Assembly: GCF_900104175.1 (NCBI RefSeq)
Contig: NZ_FNIX01000026.1
Span: 25,780-89,779, forward strand
Reading direction: 5' to 3'
Origin: Lentzea jiangxiensis
Lineage (GTDB): Bacteria; Actinomycetota; Actinomycetes; Mycobacteriales; Pseudonocardiaceae
Length of the DNA: 64,000 nucleotides
Under the pieces are notes generated by a model. The model made no database searches and was not told the origin of the DNA. It worked only from the letters and a program-made list of their open reading frames with translations. The first letter of the stretch is position 1; every line of letters starts with the position of its first letter. The translations under genes were made by a program, and so were the position numbers. Shown here one piece after another: positions 1-8,817 of the stretch.

Positions 1-143
1 CCGGGCGCCCGCTCCCCCGACGACTCCCCTGACATGGCGAATGGTGGTTCGCTCCTGTTCCAGGCGGCCTGAAGGCTCACCACCGAGCCGGCGCGGCGGC
101 GAGGTTCCGCGTAGACCACCCCTTGACATGCGAATCACGCGGG

Positions 144-303
144 TCACCGCAAGGGCATGGCCAGCAGTTGATCAACACTGGATCGTGCCGCACCAGCAAT
201 CGATCGGTGGGTGCGGCGCTCGTTCCAGCGCCACTCTTGCTCACACAGCGCCTGCCGCAGATGGACCTCTTCTTGAATCGTGTCGACTGACCCTCTATTC
301 CAG
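144..303 (-). pseudogene. Integrase/transposase C-terminal remnant
   Basis: A minus-strand frame ending at a TGA at 144-146 reads through NERRTHRSIAGAAR, matching the C-terminal NxHRxHRSL box of integrase-core (rve) transposases. The upstream part is lost behind stop codons. The DNA under this motif (202-220) differs at one base from identical 19-mers at 30623 and 43748, so the three scars come from related elements. Confidence 0.55.
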
Positions 304-420
304 GTTCAAGCTGTCCAGCAGCACTAGAACACATGAACTGCGCACGCTTGCTGCATATGGCGACTCAAATCCCCTCGGACACCGAAATTTCGCGAATTAC
401 GGCGCCTATGAGGCAGGTGC

Positions 421-640
421 TCAAGTCGACTTCAGCACCTGTTTGCGTTTCCGTGCCACCTGCGGGTGGCGTTTGATGACTATCTCATCTGCGAACCGAT
501 CCGATGCCGCGAGCCGAGCGGCGGTCTCGAACTGGACCATCTCGCCCAGCTCCGACTTCGGCCTGTCATTGACGTACTTCCGCCCAGACTGCTCGTCGTG
601 CGCATCCAGCCCCGCGCCTGGATCCGGAAGGTGTCAACCG
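421..640 (-). pseudogene. Unidentified coding fragment
   Basis: One minus-strand frame gives about 65 residues of ordinary composition (DEQSGRKYVNDRPKSELGEM is a stretch), ending ARKRKQVLKST before a TGA at 421-423. A stop codon lies just upstream and no ribosome-binding site or start is seen. It reads like the C-terminal end of a degraded gene. I do not recognise the family. A chance open frame cannot be excluded. Confidence 0.25.
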
Positions 641-1695
641 GCGACCGGGCACCCGACGCCAGGGGCATGTCCTCGTAGCGACGGCTGTCCCCCCGCGCGC
701 CAACCGGTCCAGGCCCCACTACACGATCCACCGGGGATCGCGATCACAGGGCAATGCGGCCGGGGCAGCGATCCGACGAGGTGGACGGGCGTCGACACGG
801 ACACTGTTCACTTGCCCCTCACACGGCTGCCCAGCGCGTCAATGTGTCGCGAATGGACTGTCCACTTGAGACTCAGAACATCTTTGCGCACGCGTCCGAC
901 CAGCCAGTCGCAAAAGGCACCCGAGGATTCGTTCGCGAAGCTCGCGGAGCAGTCGGAGCTCAGCGACGCGATTCGGCAGCTCCCGCCGCCGCAGCGCGAG
1001 GTCGCCGGCGCCACCTCGCTCGCCTGCGCGACTGCGCGCTCCCGCTTCCCGGCGACGCCGACCTGCCGTCCGCAGTTCGACCGGGCGAACAGATCATGAC
1101 TGGACAGGCGTTGCGGGAGGCGTCGTTCTCCGGAAAGCCTCTGTGGACGGAAAGGCGCTGACGCCACCACGACGACATGATCGATTGCACGTCGCGGGGC
1201 ACCGAAATCTGCATATCGGCGTTATGTCCGGTTCGCGGGAAAGATTCACCGTTCCGGCGATGTATCGGTTACCCATGTCATTTGTCCTCCATCGGTCCGG
1301 GAACCCGCCGACCGCGACCGAGGCCCGTCGTGGATCCCCGTGGTGGCCCGGACGCTCCGGACGTCGCCAGGACGGGGTCCGGCGTGCGGCACCCCGGTGG
1401 GCCGCCGTGGAGGCGCGGCTACGGTTGCGACACGGCTGCGATCAACATGATGATGCGCCGTCCGGGCTGTGCTATGGAACTTTCCGGCATCGCGTGCCCG
1501 AGGTGCGGCAGTCGGCGATTCGGCCGAACCGGTTGATCCGTTCGGCACCTGTTGAGACGCGGCCGCTCGAATTCGTATTCGTAATTCCAATAGCCCCGTG
1601 AAGCCGCAGTAAGACGTTTGACCGCTGTTCGCGGGAGGTGGCGCCAGAGGCTCTCGACAAGTCGGGAAGCCGTGCTATAAAACGTCCACCTGGGG

Positions 1696-4473
1696 GTGCG
1701 GGCAGTGGAAAGACCATCGGTGGCCATGTTGGAGGGAACTGGACGGTTGGTGCCGACGGACCATGGTGATGCGCTCGTTGAACTGGTCGGCCTGCTCGCC
1801 GGGTGCTCAGCGGGGCCGGGTAGGCTCGCGCTGGTCAGTGGTGGTTTGGCCTGCGGAAAGACCGAACTGCTCCAGCGGTTCCAGCGGCACGCCGCCGCCT
1901 CGGGGGCGTTGTTGCTGACCGCGACCGGCTCACCGGCCGAGCAACCCCTGCAGGCAGGCGTCATCGACCAGTTGTTCCACGGCGCCGGACTGCCACCGGA
2001 AATAGCGGACCGCGTTTCCCACCTCATCACACCGATCGCCGCGACCGTGAACGACTCCGGAGCGGACGTGCGGGGAATCCATCATTCTTACGTGCGGCCC
2101 GTGCACGAATTGTGTCAGATTCTTCTCGAATTGTCGCGCGAACGCCCGGTCGTGTTGTGCGTGGATGACGTGCAATTCGCCGACAGTTCCTCGCTTCAGT
2201 TCATCCTCTACCTGCGGCGGCGGATGAGGGCCGGGCGGGTGGTCGTCGTGCTCGCCGAGTGGCAGCAGCCGCAGCCGACCCTGCCGCTGTTCCACGCCGA
2301 GCTGACCCGGCGGCCACACCACCGCATCCGGCTCGCACCGCTGTCGGTGTGCGGCATCGCCGAACTGCTGCGCGACCGGGTGCCCGATCCCGAGGCGCTC
2401 GCGCCTGCCTGGCACGCCGTCAGCGGCGGCAACCCCATGCTGGTCCGAGCCCTGGCCGAAGACCGGGACGCCGGGCACGAAACCGGTCCCGACCAGGTCG
2501 GTCCCGCGTTCAAGCGCGCGGTGCTGGAATGCCTGCACCGCTGGGAAGCGGGGTTGCTCGAGGTCGCGCGCGCCATCGCCGTGCTCGGCGAGGAGCGCAC
2601 CCCGGTCCTGCTCGGCCGGCTGGCCGGCACCACGCCCGAGGCCGTCGAGCAGGCGGTCGACGTGCTCACCGCCGCCGGCCTGCTCCTCGACGGTCGTTTC
2701 CGCCACCCGGGAGTGGGGGCGGCGATTCTCGACAGCACGCCGGGCACCGAACGGGTGCGGCTGCGCGCCCGCGCCGCCGAACTGCTCTACCAGCGCGGCG
2801 CGGCGGCGGCCGTGGTGGCCGACCACCTCGTGGCCGCCGACCGGATCGCCTCGGGCTGGCCGGTCGCCGTGCTGCGCATCGCCGCCGAACAGGCGCTGAT
2901 GGGTGACGACGTGGCGGCGGCCGTGCGCTACCTGGAACCCGCGCTGCCCGTGGTCGAGCCGGACGAGCGGCTGGGCATCACCAGCGTTCTGGTCCGAGCG
3001 CTGTGGCGGGTCAACCCGGCCGCCGCCGTCGTGCACATGGACCCCTTGCACGAGGCGATGTGGGCGGGCGAGCTGCGTGGCCGGGACGCCATGACCGTCG
3101 TGCACCACGCGCTGTGGATCGGGGACGAGGCAACGGCCGTGCGCGCGCTCGCCGTGCTCGACCAGAACCCCGGCATGCTCGACGCGCAGAGCGCGGCCGA
3201 GTTGCGGATCGTCTGCCAGTGGTTCCACGGCCTCGATCAGGCGACCGCCGTCGCCGCCGACGTGGTGGCTGACGCGGACCCGTGGGTGGCCGCGGCTCAG
3301 GCCATCGGCACCTTCTGGACCGCCGAGTTCCACCCCGACGCCATCGCCAGCGCCGAGCACATCCTGCGGAGCTGCCGGCTCGGCGACATGTCGTTGGAGG
3401 TCGTGCTCACCGCCCTGCTGATCCTGGTGCACAGCGGTCACCCCGACCGGGCCGAGCGGTGGTGCGACCGGCTCACCGCCGAGGCCGTCCGCGGTGGCGC
3501 GGTGACCTGGCAGGCGATCCTGGAGGTCGTCCGAGCCGACATCGACCTGCGGCGCGGAGAGGTGGTGGTGGCCGCCGCACGCGCCGAAACCGCACTCGCC
3601 CTGCTGCCGCACCAGGGCTGGGGCCTGTCCATCGGCTACCCGCTGGCCGTCTTGATGGAGGCCAACACCGCGCTGGGCCGGCACCGCGTGATCGCCGACG
3701 TGATGCGACTGCGCGTGCCCGACGCCATGTTCGCCACCGCCGCCGGCCTGCGCTACCTGCACGCCCGCGGCAACGGCAACCTCGCCGTCGGGCGGGTGCT
3801 CGCGGCCATCAGCGACTTCCAGAACTGCGGCACCCGGATGCGGGAGTGGCACGTCGACCTGCCGGTGCTCGCGCCGTGGCGCTGCGGTCTCGCCCAGGCC
3901 AACCTCACCCTCGGCCGCACGGAGGCGGCTCGCGAGCTGATCAGCGAGCAGATGCTGCTGCCGGCCGGGGACCGCCGCACCCGCGGCGCGGCGCTGCGGG
4001 TGCTCGCCGCCGCGGGCGAGCCGGCCGAGCGACCCGCGCTGCTGCGCGAGGCCGTGCGGCACCTGCGGCGGGCGGGTGACCGGGTCGAGCTGGCCCGCGC
4101 CCTGTCCGACCTCGGTGAAGCGCTCGACACCGCGGGCGAGCACGCCGAGGCCCGCGAGCTGTCCCGGATCGCGGTGGCCGAGACCAAGGCGTCCTTCTCC
4201 GGCGCCCTGCCCATCCCGGTCGACTGGGGGGACGGCGACGCCGGTGACGGGCGATCGGTCCTGAGCGACTCCGAGCTGCGCGTCGCCGAGCTCGCCGCGA
4301 AGGGCCACACGAACCGCGAGATCAGCGGCATCCTCTACATCACCGTCAGCACCGTCGAGCAACACCTCACCAGGGTCTACCGCAAGCTCGGCATGCGCAG
4401 CCGGGCGGACCTGCCGCACCGCCTGTCCCCACGGACCGGCGCCGCCCCTCGTGCCTTCGAAGCCCGAGGCTGA
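1696..4473 (+). CDS. LAL-type LuxR transcriptional activator
   Basis: Large ATP-binding LuxR regulator of the MalT/LAL family and probable pathway-specific activator of the adjoining cluster. Residues 48-57 form a Walker A (GGLACGKTEL, with Cys in the loop) and residues 151-163 a Walker B (VVLCVDDVQFAD). The middle is helical TPR-like repeat. Residues about 856-906 form a LuxR helix-turn-helix (SELRVAELAAKGHTNREIS). Total length of about 925 residues is normal for the family. The GTG at 1696 has no spaced ribosome site. GTG 1720, with GGAAAG six bases upstream, or ATG 1726 may be the true start. It lies three bases upstream of the earliest possible start of the sugar methyltransferase gene, so it may be cotranscribed. 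LuxR-type palindromes at 6714 and 9983 are candidate targets. Confidence 0.9.
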   Translation: MRAVERPSVAMLEGTGRLVPTDHGDALVELVGLLAGCSAGPGRLALVSGGLACGKTELLQRFQRHAAASGALLLTATGSPAEQPLQAGVIDQLFHGAGLPPEIADRVSHLITPIAATVNDSGADVRGIHHSYVRPVHELCQILLELSRERPVVLCVDDVQFADSSSLQFILYLRRRMRAGRVVVVLAEWQQPQPTLPLFHAELTRRPHHRIRLAPLSVCGIAELLRDRVPDPEALAPAWHAVSGGNPMLVRALAEDRDAGHETGPDQVGPAFKRAVLECLHRWEAGLLEVARAIAVLGEERTPVLLGRLAGTTPEAVEQAVDVLTAAGLLLDGRFRHPGVGAAILDSTPGTERVRLRARAAELLYQRGAAAAVVADHLVAADRIASGWPVAVLRIAAEQALMGDDVAAAVRYLEPALPVVEPDERLGITSVLVRALWRVNPAAAVVHMDPLHEAMWAGELRGRDAMTVVHHALWIGDEATAVRALAVLDQNPGMLDAQSAAELRIVCQWFHGLDQATAVAADVVADADPWVAAAQAIGTFWTAEFHPDAIASAEHILRSCRLGDMSLEVVLTALLILVHSGHPDRAERWCDRLTAEAVRGGAVTWQAILEVVRADIDLRRGEVVVAAARAETALALLPHQGWGLSIGYPLAVLMEANTALGRHRVIADVMRLRVPDAMFATAAGLRYLHARGNGNLAVGRVLAAISDFQNCGTRMREWHVDLPVLAPWRCGLAQANLTLGRTEAARELISEQMLLPAGDRRTRGAALRVLAAAGEPAERPALLREAVRHLRRAGDRVELARALSDLGEALDTAGEHAEARELSRIAVAETKASFSGALPIPVDWGDGDAGDGRSVLSDSELRVAELAAKGHTNREISGILYITVSTVEQHLTRVYRKLGMRSRADLPHRLSPRTGAAPRAFEARG

Positions 4474-4515
4474 CCTGTGCACCACCCCGAGCAGACCGAG
4501 CAGAAAGAACCGCCG

Positions 4516-5742
4516 ATGCCCAACCAGTCCCCCTGCCGCGTCTGTGCCGGGACGGTCACCGAGTTCCTCGACCTCGGTTCCCAGCCGCTGTCCGACGCGT
4601 TCCGGCTGCCCGAGGACACCTCCGTCGAGTTCACCTACCGCCTCGCCGTGGGCGCGTGCGCGGACTGCGCGATGGTGCAGCTGATGGAAGAAGTGCCCAG
4701 GGAGAAGATGTTCCACCAGGACTACCCCTACCTGTCCCAGGGGTCCGCGGTGATGCGCGAGCACTTCCGCGCCCTGGCCGAGCGGTTCCTGAGCACCGAG
4801 CTGGCGGGCGAGGACCCGCTCGTGGTCGAACTGGGCTGCAACGACGGCACCATGTTGCGCACCGTCGCGGAGGCGGGCGTGCGGCACCTGGGCGTGGAAC
4901 CGTCCGGTGCCGTCGCCGACCTGGCCGCCCAGGCGGGCGTGCGGGTCCGCAAGGACTTCTTCGAGGAGTCCACCGCGCTGTCCATCCGCGACCAGGACGG
5001 TCCGGCCGACCTCGTGTACGCCGCGAACACGTTCTGCCACATCCCTTACGCGGACTCGATCCTGCGCGGCGTCGTGGCGCTGCTCAAGCCCGGTGGGGCG
5101 TTCGTGTTCGAGGACCCCTACCTCGGGGACATCGTCGAGCAGACCTCGTTCGACCAGATCTACGACGAGCACTTCTTCCTGTTCAGCGCCACCTCCGTGG
5201 ACGCCATGGCCCGCCGGCACGGCCTGGAGCTGGTCGACGTCGAACGCCTGCCGGTGCACGGCGGCGAGGTCCGGTACACCCTGGCCCTGCCCGGTGCGCG
5301 CACGCCCTCCGCGGCCGTCGCCGCCCTGCTCGCCGAGGAGCAGGCGCGCGGCCTGCACGACCGCGCCGTCCTCGACGGGTTCGGAGACCGGGTCCGCGCG
5401 ATCCGCACCGACCTCGTGGCGCTGCTGGAGGACCTGAAGGCGAAGGGAGAGCGGGTGGTCGGCTACGGCGCGACCGCCAAGAGCGCCACCGTCACGAACC
5501 TCTGCGGCATCGGACCGGACCTGGTCGAGTTCATCAGCGACACCACGCCCGCCAAGCAGCACAGGCTGGCGCCCGGCTCGGGCATCCCGGTGCGCCCGCC
5601 GGCCGCCTTCGCCGACCCCTACCCCGGCTACGCGCTGCTGTTCGCCTGGAACCACGCCGCGGAGATCATGGCCAAGGAGGAGGCGTTCCGGGAGGCGGGC
5701 GGCAAGTGGATCCTGTACGTGCCCGACGTCCACGTGGTGTGA
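4516..5742 (+). CDS. evaC-like: NDP-hexose 3-C-methyltransferase (EvaC/TylC3-like)
   Basis: SAM-dependent C-methyltransferase expected to methylate C3 of an NDP-4-keto-2,6-dideoxyhexose. The N-terminus carries the zinc-site cysteines of this family (CRVC at 7-10 and CADC at 48-51), followed by a SAM-binding motif VVELGCNDGTML at about 103-114. The C-terminal part has the sugar-domain signature GYGATAKSATV. About 408 residues is the standard size. ATG 4516 is chosen because a purine-rich GCAGAAAGAA precedes it; GTG 4477 would add 13 unconserved residues. It overlaps the next gene by four bases. With the following four sugar genes it forms the full EvaA-E complement known from dTDP-L-epivancosamine synthesis. 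Confidence 0.9.
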   Translation: MPNQSPCRVCAGTVTEFLDLGSQPLSDAFRLPEDTSVEFTYRLAVGACADCAMVQLMEEVPREKMFHQDYPYLSQGSAVMREHFRALAERFLSTELAGEDPLVVELGCNDGTMLRTVAEAGVRHLGVEPSGAVADLAAQAGVRVRKDFFEESTALSIRDQDGPADLVYAANTFCHIPYADSILRGVVALLKPGGAFVFEDPYLGDIVEQTSFDQIYDEHFFLFSATSVDAMARRHGLELVDVERLPVHGGEVRYTLALPGARTPSAAVAALLAEEQARGLHDRAVLDGFGDRVRAIRTDLVALLEDLKAKGERVVGYGATAKSATVTNLCGIGPDLVEFISDTTPAKQHRLAPGSGIPVRPPAAFADPYPGYALLFAWNHAAEIMAKEEAFREAGGKWILYVPDVHVV

Positions 5743-6716
5743 GCGTGCAGGGGGAACTGGCCGGCACGCTCGTCGCGGTGCTCGGCGGGTCGGGGTTCGT
5801 GGGTTCCGCGGTGTCCGCACGGATGGCGGCGCGGGGCGCGCGGGTGCGGGTGGTGGCACGCGACCCCGGCGTGCCGCCGTTCCCGGCCGAGGTCGTCGCG
5901 ACCGACCTCACCGAGCCCGGCGCGGTGGCAGCCGCGGTCGCGGGCGCGGACGTGGTGCTGCCGCTGGTGCTGTTCACCGGCGGCGGCACCTGGCGGGTCG
6001 CCGACGGCGACGCGGCCGACGCCGCCAGGGTCAACGTCGGCATCGTCGCCGAGGTGGTGGACGCGGCTCGGGGGACCGTCGTGTTCCCCGGCTCCACCTC
6101 GCAGGTGGGGCCGGGTGCGCCGGAGCGGATCGAGGGCACCGAGACCGACCACCCCGAGTCGGAGTACGACCGGCAGAAGTGCGCCGCCGAACGGCTCGTG
6201 CTCGATGCGGGCGGCTGCTCCCTGAGGCTGCCCACCGTGTTCGGCCCCTCCACCGGCTCCCCGGACCGGGGCGTGGTGACCGCGATGGCGCGGCGCGCGC
6301 TCTCCGGCGAGCCGCTGACCGTGTGGGGAGCCGGGGACGTGGAGCGCGACCTGGTGTTCGTCGAGGACGTCGCCGAGGCGTTCGCAGCGGCCGTGGCACA
6401 CCCCGACCGGCTGGCCGGACGGGCGTGGCTCGTCGGCTCGGGTGCCGGGGTGGAGGTGCGCGCGCTGTTCGAGCTCGTCGCGGCCACCGTCGCGGAGCTG
6501 ACCGGTCGCCCGGCCGTGCCGGTGCGGTCCGTGCCGCCACCGCCGTACGCCACCGCGTCGGACTTCCGCGGCCTCGTGGCCGACCCGGCCGGCTTCACCC
6601 TGGCCACCGGGTGGCGGGCCCGGGTTCCACTGGCCGACGCGGTGGCGAGAACCGTCACCCACCTTCTTCAGTCCTCAGTGGACGGTGCGTTGCCGAGCAC
6701 CCCTAAGCACGGGTAG
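5739..6716 (+). CDS. evaE-like: NDP-4-keto-6-deoxyhexose 4-ketoreductase (EvaE/EryBIV-like)
   Basis: Short-chain dehydrogenase/epimerase-fold reductase of about 325 residues that sets the C4 hydroxyl of the activated deoxysugar using NAD(P)H. The Rossmann glycine motif GGSGFVGS is at 16-23 and the catalytic pair YDRQK at Tyr143/Lys147. Regional patterns such as VWGAGDVERDLVFVEDVAEAF match deoxysugar 4-ketoreductases (EryBIV type). The GTG start overlaps the methyltransferase stop (GTGA), showing translational coupling. The stereochemical outcome (vancosamine versus 4-epi-vancosamine) cannot be read from sequence. Confidence 0.88.
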   Translation: MSVQGELAGTLVAVLGGSGFVGSAVSARMAARGARVRVVARDPGVPPFPAEVVATDLTEPGAVAAAVAGADVVLPLVLFTGGGTWRVADGDAADAARVNVGIVAEVVDAARGTVVFPGSTSQVGPGAPERIEGTETDHPESEYDRQKCAAERLVLDAGGCSLRLPTVFGPSTGSPDRGVVTAMARRALSGEPLTVWGAGDVERDLVFVEDVAEAFAAAVAHPDRLAGRAWLVGSGAGVEVRALFELVAATVAELTGRPAVPVRSVPPPPYATASDFRGLVADPAGFTLATGWRARVPLADAVARTVTHLLQSSVDGALPSTPKHG

Positions 6717-6730
6717 GGGTTCCCCTAAGC
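6701..6730. promoter_or_regulatory. TAGGGG-TT-CCCCTA palindrome, candidate LuxR-type operator
   Basis: TAGGGG (6714-6719) and CCCCTA (6722-6727) are perfect inverted arms around TT, and a further CCCCTAAG half-site lies at 6700-6707. The palindrome sits 65 bases before the epimerase start and partly within the end of the ketoreductase gene. A near-identical palindrome occurs at 9983. The form resembles the CTnGGGnnnnCCCnAG site of LuxR-type antibiotic regulators such as PimM. Control by the local LAL protein is inference. Confidence 0.5.
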
Positions 6731-6791
6731 TGGTTGACCGCGCGGTCCGGGCCTCTGCACGCTGATCACCGTCCTGAGACGGAGGTCGTCG

Positions 6792-7358
6792 ATGAAAGCC
6801 CGCGCACTCTCTGTCGGCGGAGCCTGGGAGTTCGAACCCGAGGTGTTCCCGGACGACCGCGGCCTGTTCGTCTCCCCGTTCCAGCACGAGGCGTTCGCCG
6901 AGGCGGTCGGCGCGCCGCTGTTCGCCGTGGCCCAAGCCAGCGCCAGCGTGTCACGCCGCGGGGTCGCCCGCGGCGTGCACTACGCCCGCACGGCACCGGG
7001 TTGCGCGAAGTACGTGACCTGCTCACGGGGGCGTGTGCTGGACATCGTGGTGGACCTGCGGGTCGGCTCGCCGACGTTCGGCACGTGGGACTCCGTCGAG
7101 CTGGCGGGCGACGACTTCCGCGCCGTCTACCTCCCGCCCGGACTCGGCCACGCGTTCATCGCCCTGGACGACCACTCCACCGTGCACTACCTGCTTTCCC
7201 GCGCCTACGAACCCGCGGACGAGCTGGCGGTGTCCCTGGTGGACCCGGACCTGGCGCTGCCCGTGCCCGCCGACGCCGTGCTGTCCGAACGCGACCGCAT
7301 CGCGCCGGGCCTGGTCCTCGCACGGGACAACGGACTGCTTCCGGTACACGCCGCCTGA
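6792..7358 (+). CDS. evaD-like: dTDP-4-keto-6-deoxyhexose epimerase (EvaD/RmlC-like)
   Basis: Cupin-fold epimerase of 188 residues inverting C5 (or C3/C5) of the 4-keto sugar, giving the L-series. RmlC features are visible: FPDDRGLF near 23-30, GVHYAR with the catalytic-region histidine, GRVLDIVVDLRVGSPTFG, and LPPGLGHAF with the second histidine. A strong GACGGAGG lies just before the ATG. The gene follows a 75-base gap carrying the palindrome at 6714, so it may head its own transcript with the 2,3-dehydratase. Confidence 0.92.
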   Translation: MKARALSVGGAWEFEPEVFPDDRGLFVSPFQHEAFAEAVGAPLFAVAQASASVSRRGVARGVHYARTAPGCAKYVTCSRGRVLDIVVDLRVGSPTFGTWDSVELAGDDFRAVYLPPGLGHAFIALDDHSTVHYLLSRAYEPADELAVSLVDPDLALPVPADAVLSERDRIAPGLVLARDNGLLPVHAA

Positions 7359-7377
7359 GCCGAGGAGAGCACACCAG

Positions 7378-8772
7378 GTGACCGCGCCCACCCGCCGTCC
7401 GACCCAGACGCGCCTGGCCGAGTCGATGCTCGCCCCGCGCGACGCCGACGCCGTGCACGCCTGGCTCACCCGCACCGCCGAACACAGCTGGATGACCGTC
7501 GAGCGCGTGCCGCTGGACGGCCTCGCGGGCTGGCTCACCGAACCGGGCACCGGCAACCTGCGCCACCACACCGGCCGGTTCTTCAGCGTCGAGGCGCTCG
7601 CCGTCGACCTGCCGGGCACCCCCGTGCCGCACTGGTCGCAGCCGATCATCAACCAGCCGGAGATCGGCATCCTCGGGATCCTCGTGCGGGAGTTCGACGG
7701 CGTGCTGCACTTCCTGATGCAGGCCAAGCACGAACCGGGCAACGCCAACGGCTTGCAGCTGTCGCCGACCGTGCAGGCCACCCGCAGCAACTACACCCGC
7801 GTGCACCAGGGCAAGCCCATCCCCTACCTGGAGCACTTCCGCGACACCTCCGGCCACCACGTCCTGGTGGACATCCGGCAGTCCGAGCAGGGCGCGTGGT
7901 TCTACCGCAAGCGCAACCGCAACATGGTCGTCGAGGTCGACGGCGAGGTCGAGGTGCGCGAGGGGTTCCGCTGGTTCACCCTCGGTGAGATCGCCGGCCT
8001 GATGACCGTGCCGGACCTGGTGAACATGGACGCCCGCACGGTGCTGGCCTGCCTGCCCGGCGGCGGCGCGGCCCTGGCCCGGGCGGCGGCCGACCCGTTC
8101 GGCGAAGCCCTGGTCCGGTCCGGCGACCCGGCCACTCCCGGCGTGCACACCACCGGGGAGGTGCTGAGCTGGATCACCGAGGTCCGCACGCGCACCGACC
8201 TCCGAGCCTCCCTCGGCCCGTTGGCCGGGCTGCCGGACTGGACTCGCGAGAACGGCGTCATCGCGCACCGCGGCGGCGGGTTCTTCACCGTCGTGGGCGT
8301 GGACGTGCGGGCCGGCGGGCGTGAGGTCGGAACCTGGTCCCAGCCGATGATCGAACCGGTCGGCACGGGGGTGATCGCGTTCCTGGTCAAGGAGATCGGC
8401 GGCGTGCTGCACGTGCTCACCCACGCGCGCACCGAGGCCGGCTACGCCGACGTGACCGAGCTGGCGCCCACCGTGCAATGCGTCCCCGAGACGCACGACC
8501 ACCTGCCGGTGCGGCCCCGGTTCCTCGACGAGGTGCTCGGCTCGACCAGGATCCGCTTCGACGCCGTGCTGTCCGAGGAAGGCGGCCGGTTCCTCGGCGC
8601 CCGCAACCGGTACCTGGTCGTGGAGACCGACGCCGAAGTCGCACGGGACGACCCCGAGTACCGGTGGCTGACCCTGCACCAGTACGAAGAGCTGCTGCGG
8701 CACAGCTTCTACGTCAACATCCAGGCCCGCAGCCTGCTGCTGTGCCTGCGCAGCCTCCTCGCGCGCGGGTGA
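7378..8772 (+). CDS. evaA-like: NDP-hexose 2,3-dehydratase (EvaA/TylCVI-like)
   Basis: Removes the C2 hydroxyl of dTDP-4-keto-6-deoxyglucose, the first committed step to 2-deoxysugars. The 464-residue protein is two tandem homologous halves, as in the family. Each half carries the same elements: WSQPIINQPEIGILGILVRE with LQLSPTVQATRSNY in half one, and WSQPMIEPVGTGVIAFLVKE with ELAPTVQCVP in half two. The GTG at 7378 is preceded by CGAGGAGAG at good spacing, 19 bases after the epimerase stop. It converges on the aminotransferase gene across a hairpin terminator. Confidence 0.93.
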   Translation: MTAPTRRPTQTRLAESMLAPRDADAVHAWLTRTAEHSWMTVERVPLDGLAGWLTEPGTGNLRHHTGRFFSVEALAVDLPGTPVPHWSQPIINQPEIGILGILVREFDGVLHFLMQAKHEPGNANGLQLSPTVQATRSNYTRVHQGKPIPYLEHFRDTSGHHVLVDIRQSEQGAWFYRKRNRNMVVEVDGEVEVREGFRWFTLGEIAGLMTVPDLVNMDARTVLACLPGGGAALARAAADPFGEALVRSGDPATPGVHTTGEVLSWITEVRTRTDLRASLGPLAGLPDWTRENGVIAHRGGGFFTVVGVDVRAGGREVGTWSQPMIEPVGTGVIAFLVKEIGGVLHVLTHARTEAGYADVTELAPTVQCVPETHDHLPVRPRFLDEVLGSTRIRFDAVLSEEGGRFLGARNRYLVVETDAEVARDDPEYRWLTLHQYEELLRHSFYVNIQARSLLLCLRSLLARG

Positions 8773-8777
8773 GGACT

Positions 8778-8815
8778 GGCCCGGTGGGGACGGGTACGCC
8801 GCCCGCCACCGGCCC
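8778..8815. terminator. Bidirectional hairpin between convergent sugar genes
   Basis: GGCCCGGTGG (8778-8787) and CCACCGGCCC (8806-8815) can pair over nine of ten positions around an 18-base loop. It lies exactly between the convergent 2,3-dehydratase and aminotransferase stops. There is no T-run, as is common in actinobacteria. Confidence 0.5.
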
Positions 8816-8817
8816 GG

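Larger units (their letters stand above)
1..1695. other. Gene-poor left flank with decayed sequence
   Basis: No intact gene is supported here. Open frames on both strands have arginine/serine/proline-rich, family-less translations. Two fragments look once-coding on the minus strand and are listed separately (144-303 and 421-640). The last 500 bases are the leader of the LAL regulator gene. A TATAAA-like hexamer near 1676 could be a -10 element, but no convincing -35 is seen. Confidence 0.5.

Noticed and set aside
880..1030. Possible sigma-factor region 4 (SDAIRQLPPPQREVAG)
   Set aside because: The match is short, the helix-turn-helix does not continue in any frame, and there is no plausible start.
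1246..1276. Very short minus-strand ORF with a good ribosome site (MTWVTDTSPER)
   Set aside because: Eleven codons, no downstream gene on that strand and no leader-peptide features.
1930..5859. 1309-codon open frame on the minus strand
   Set aside because: It is antisense to the LAL and methyltransferase genes; its translation is Gly/Val/His/Arg-rich without family motifs, a high-GC artefact. Similar antisense frames (7156-8703, 8836-9999, 12914-14068, 17329-19254, 41317-42876, 47187-48485) were rejected for the same reason.
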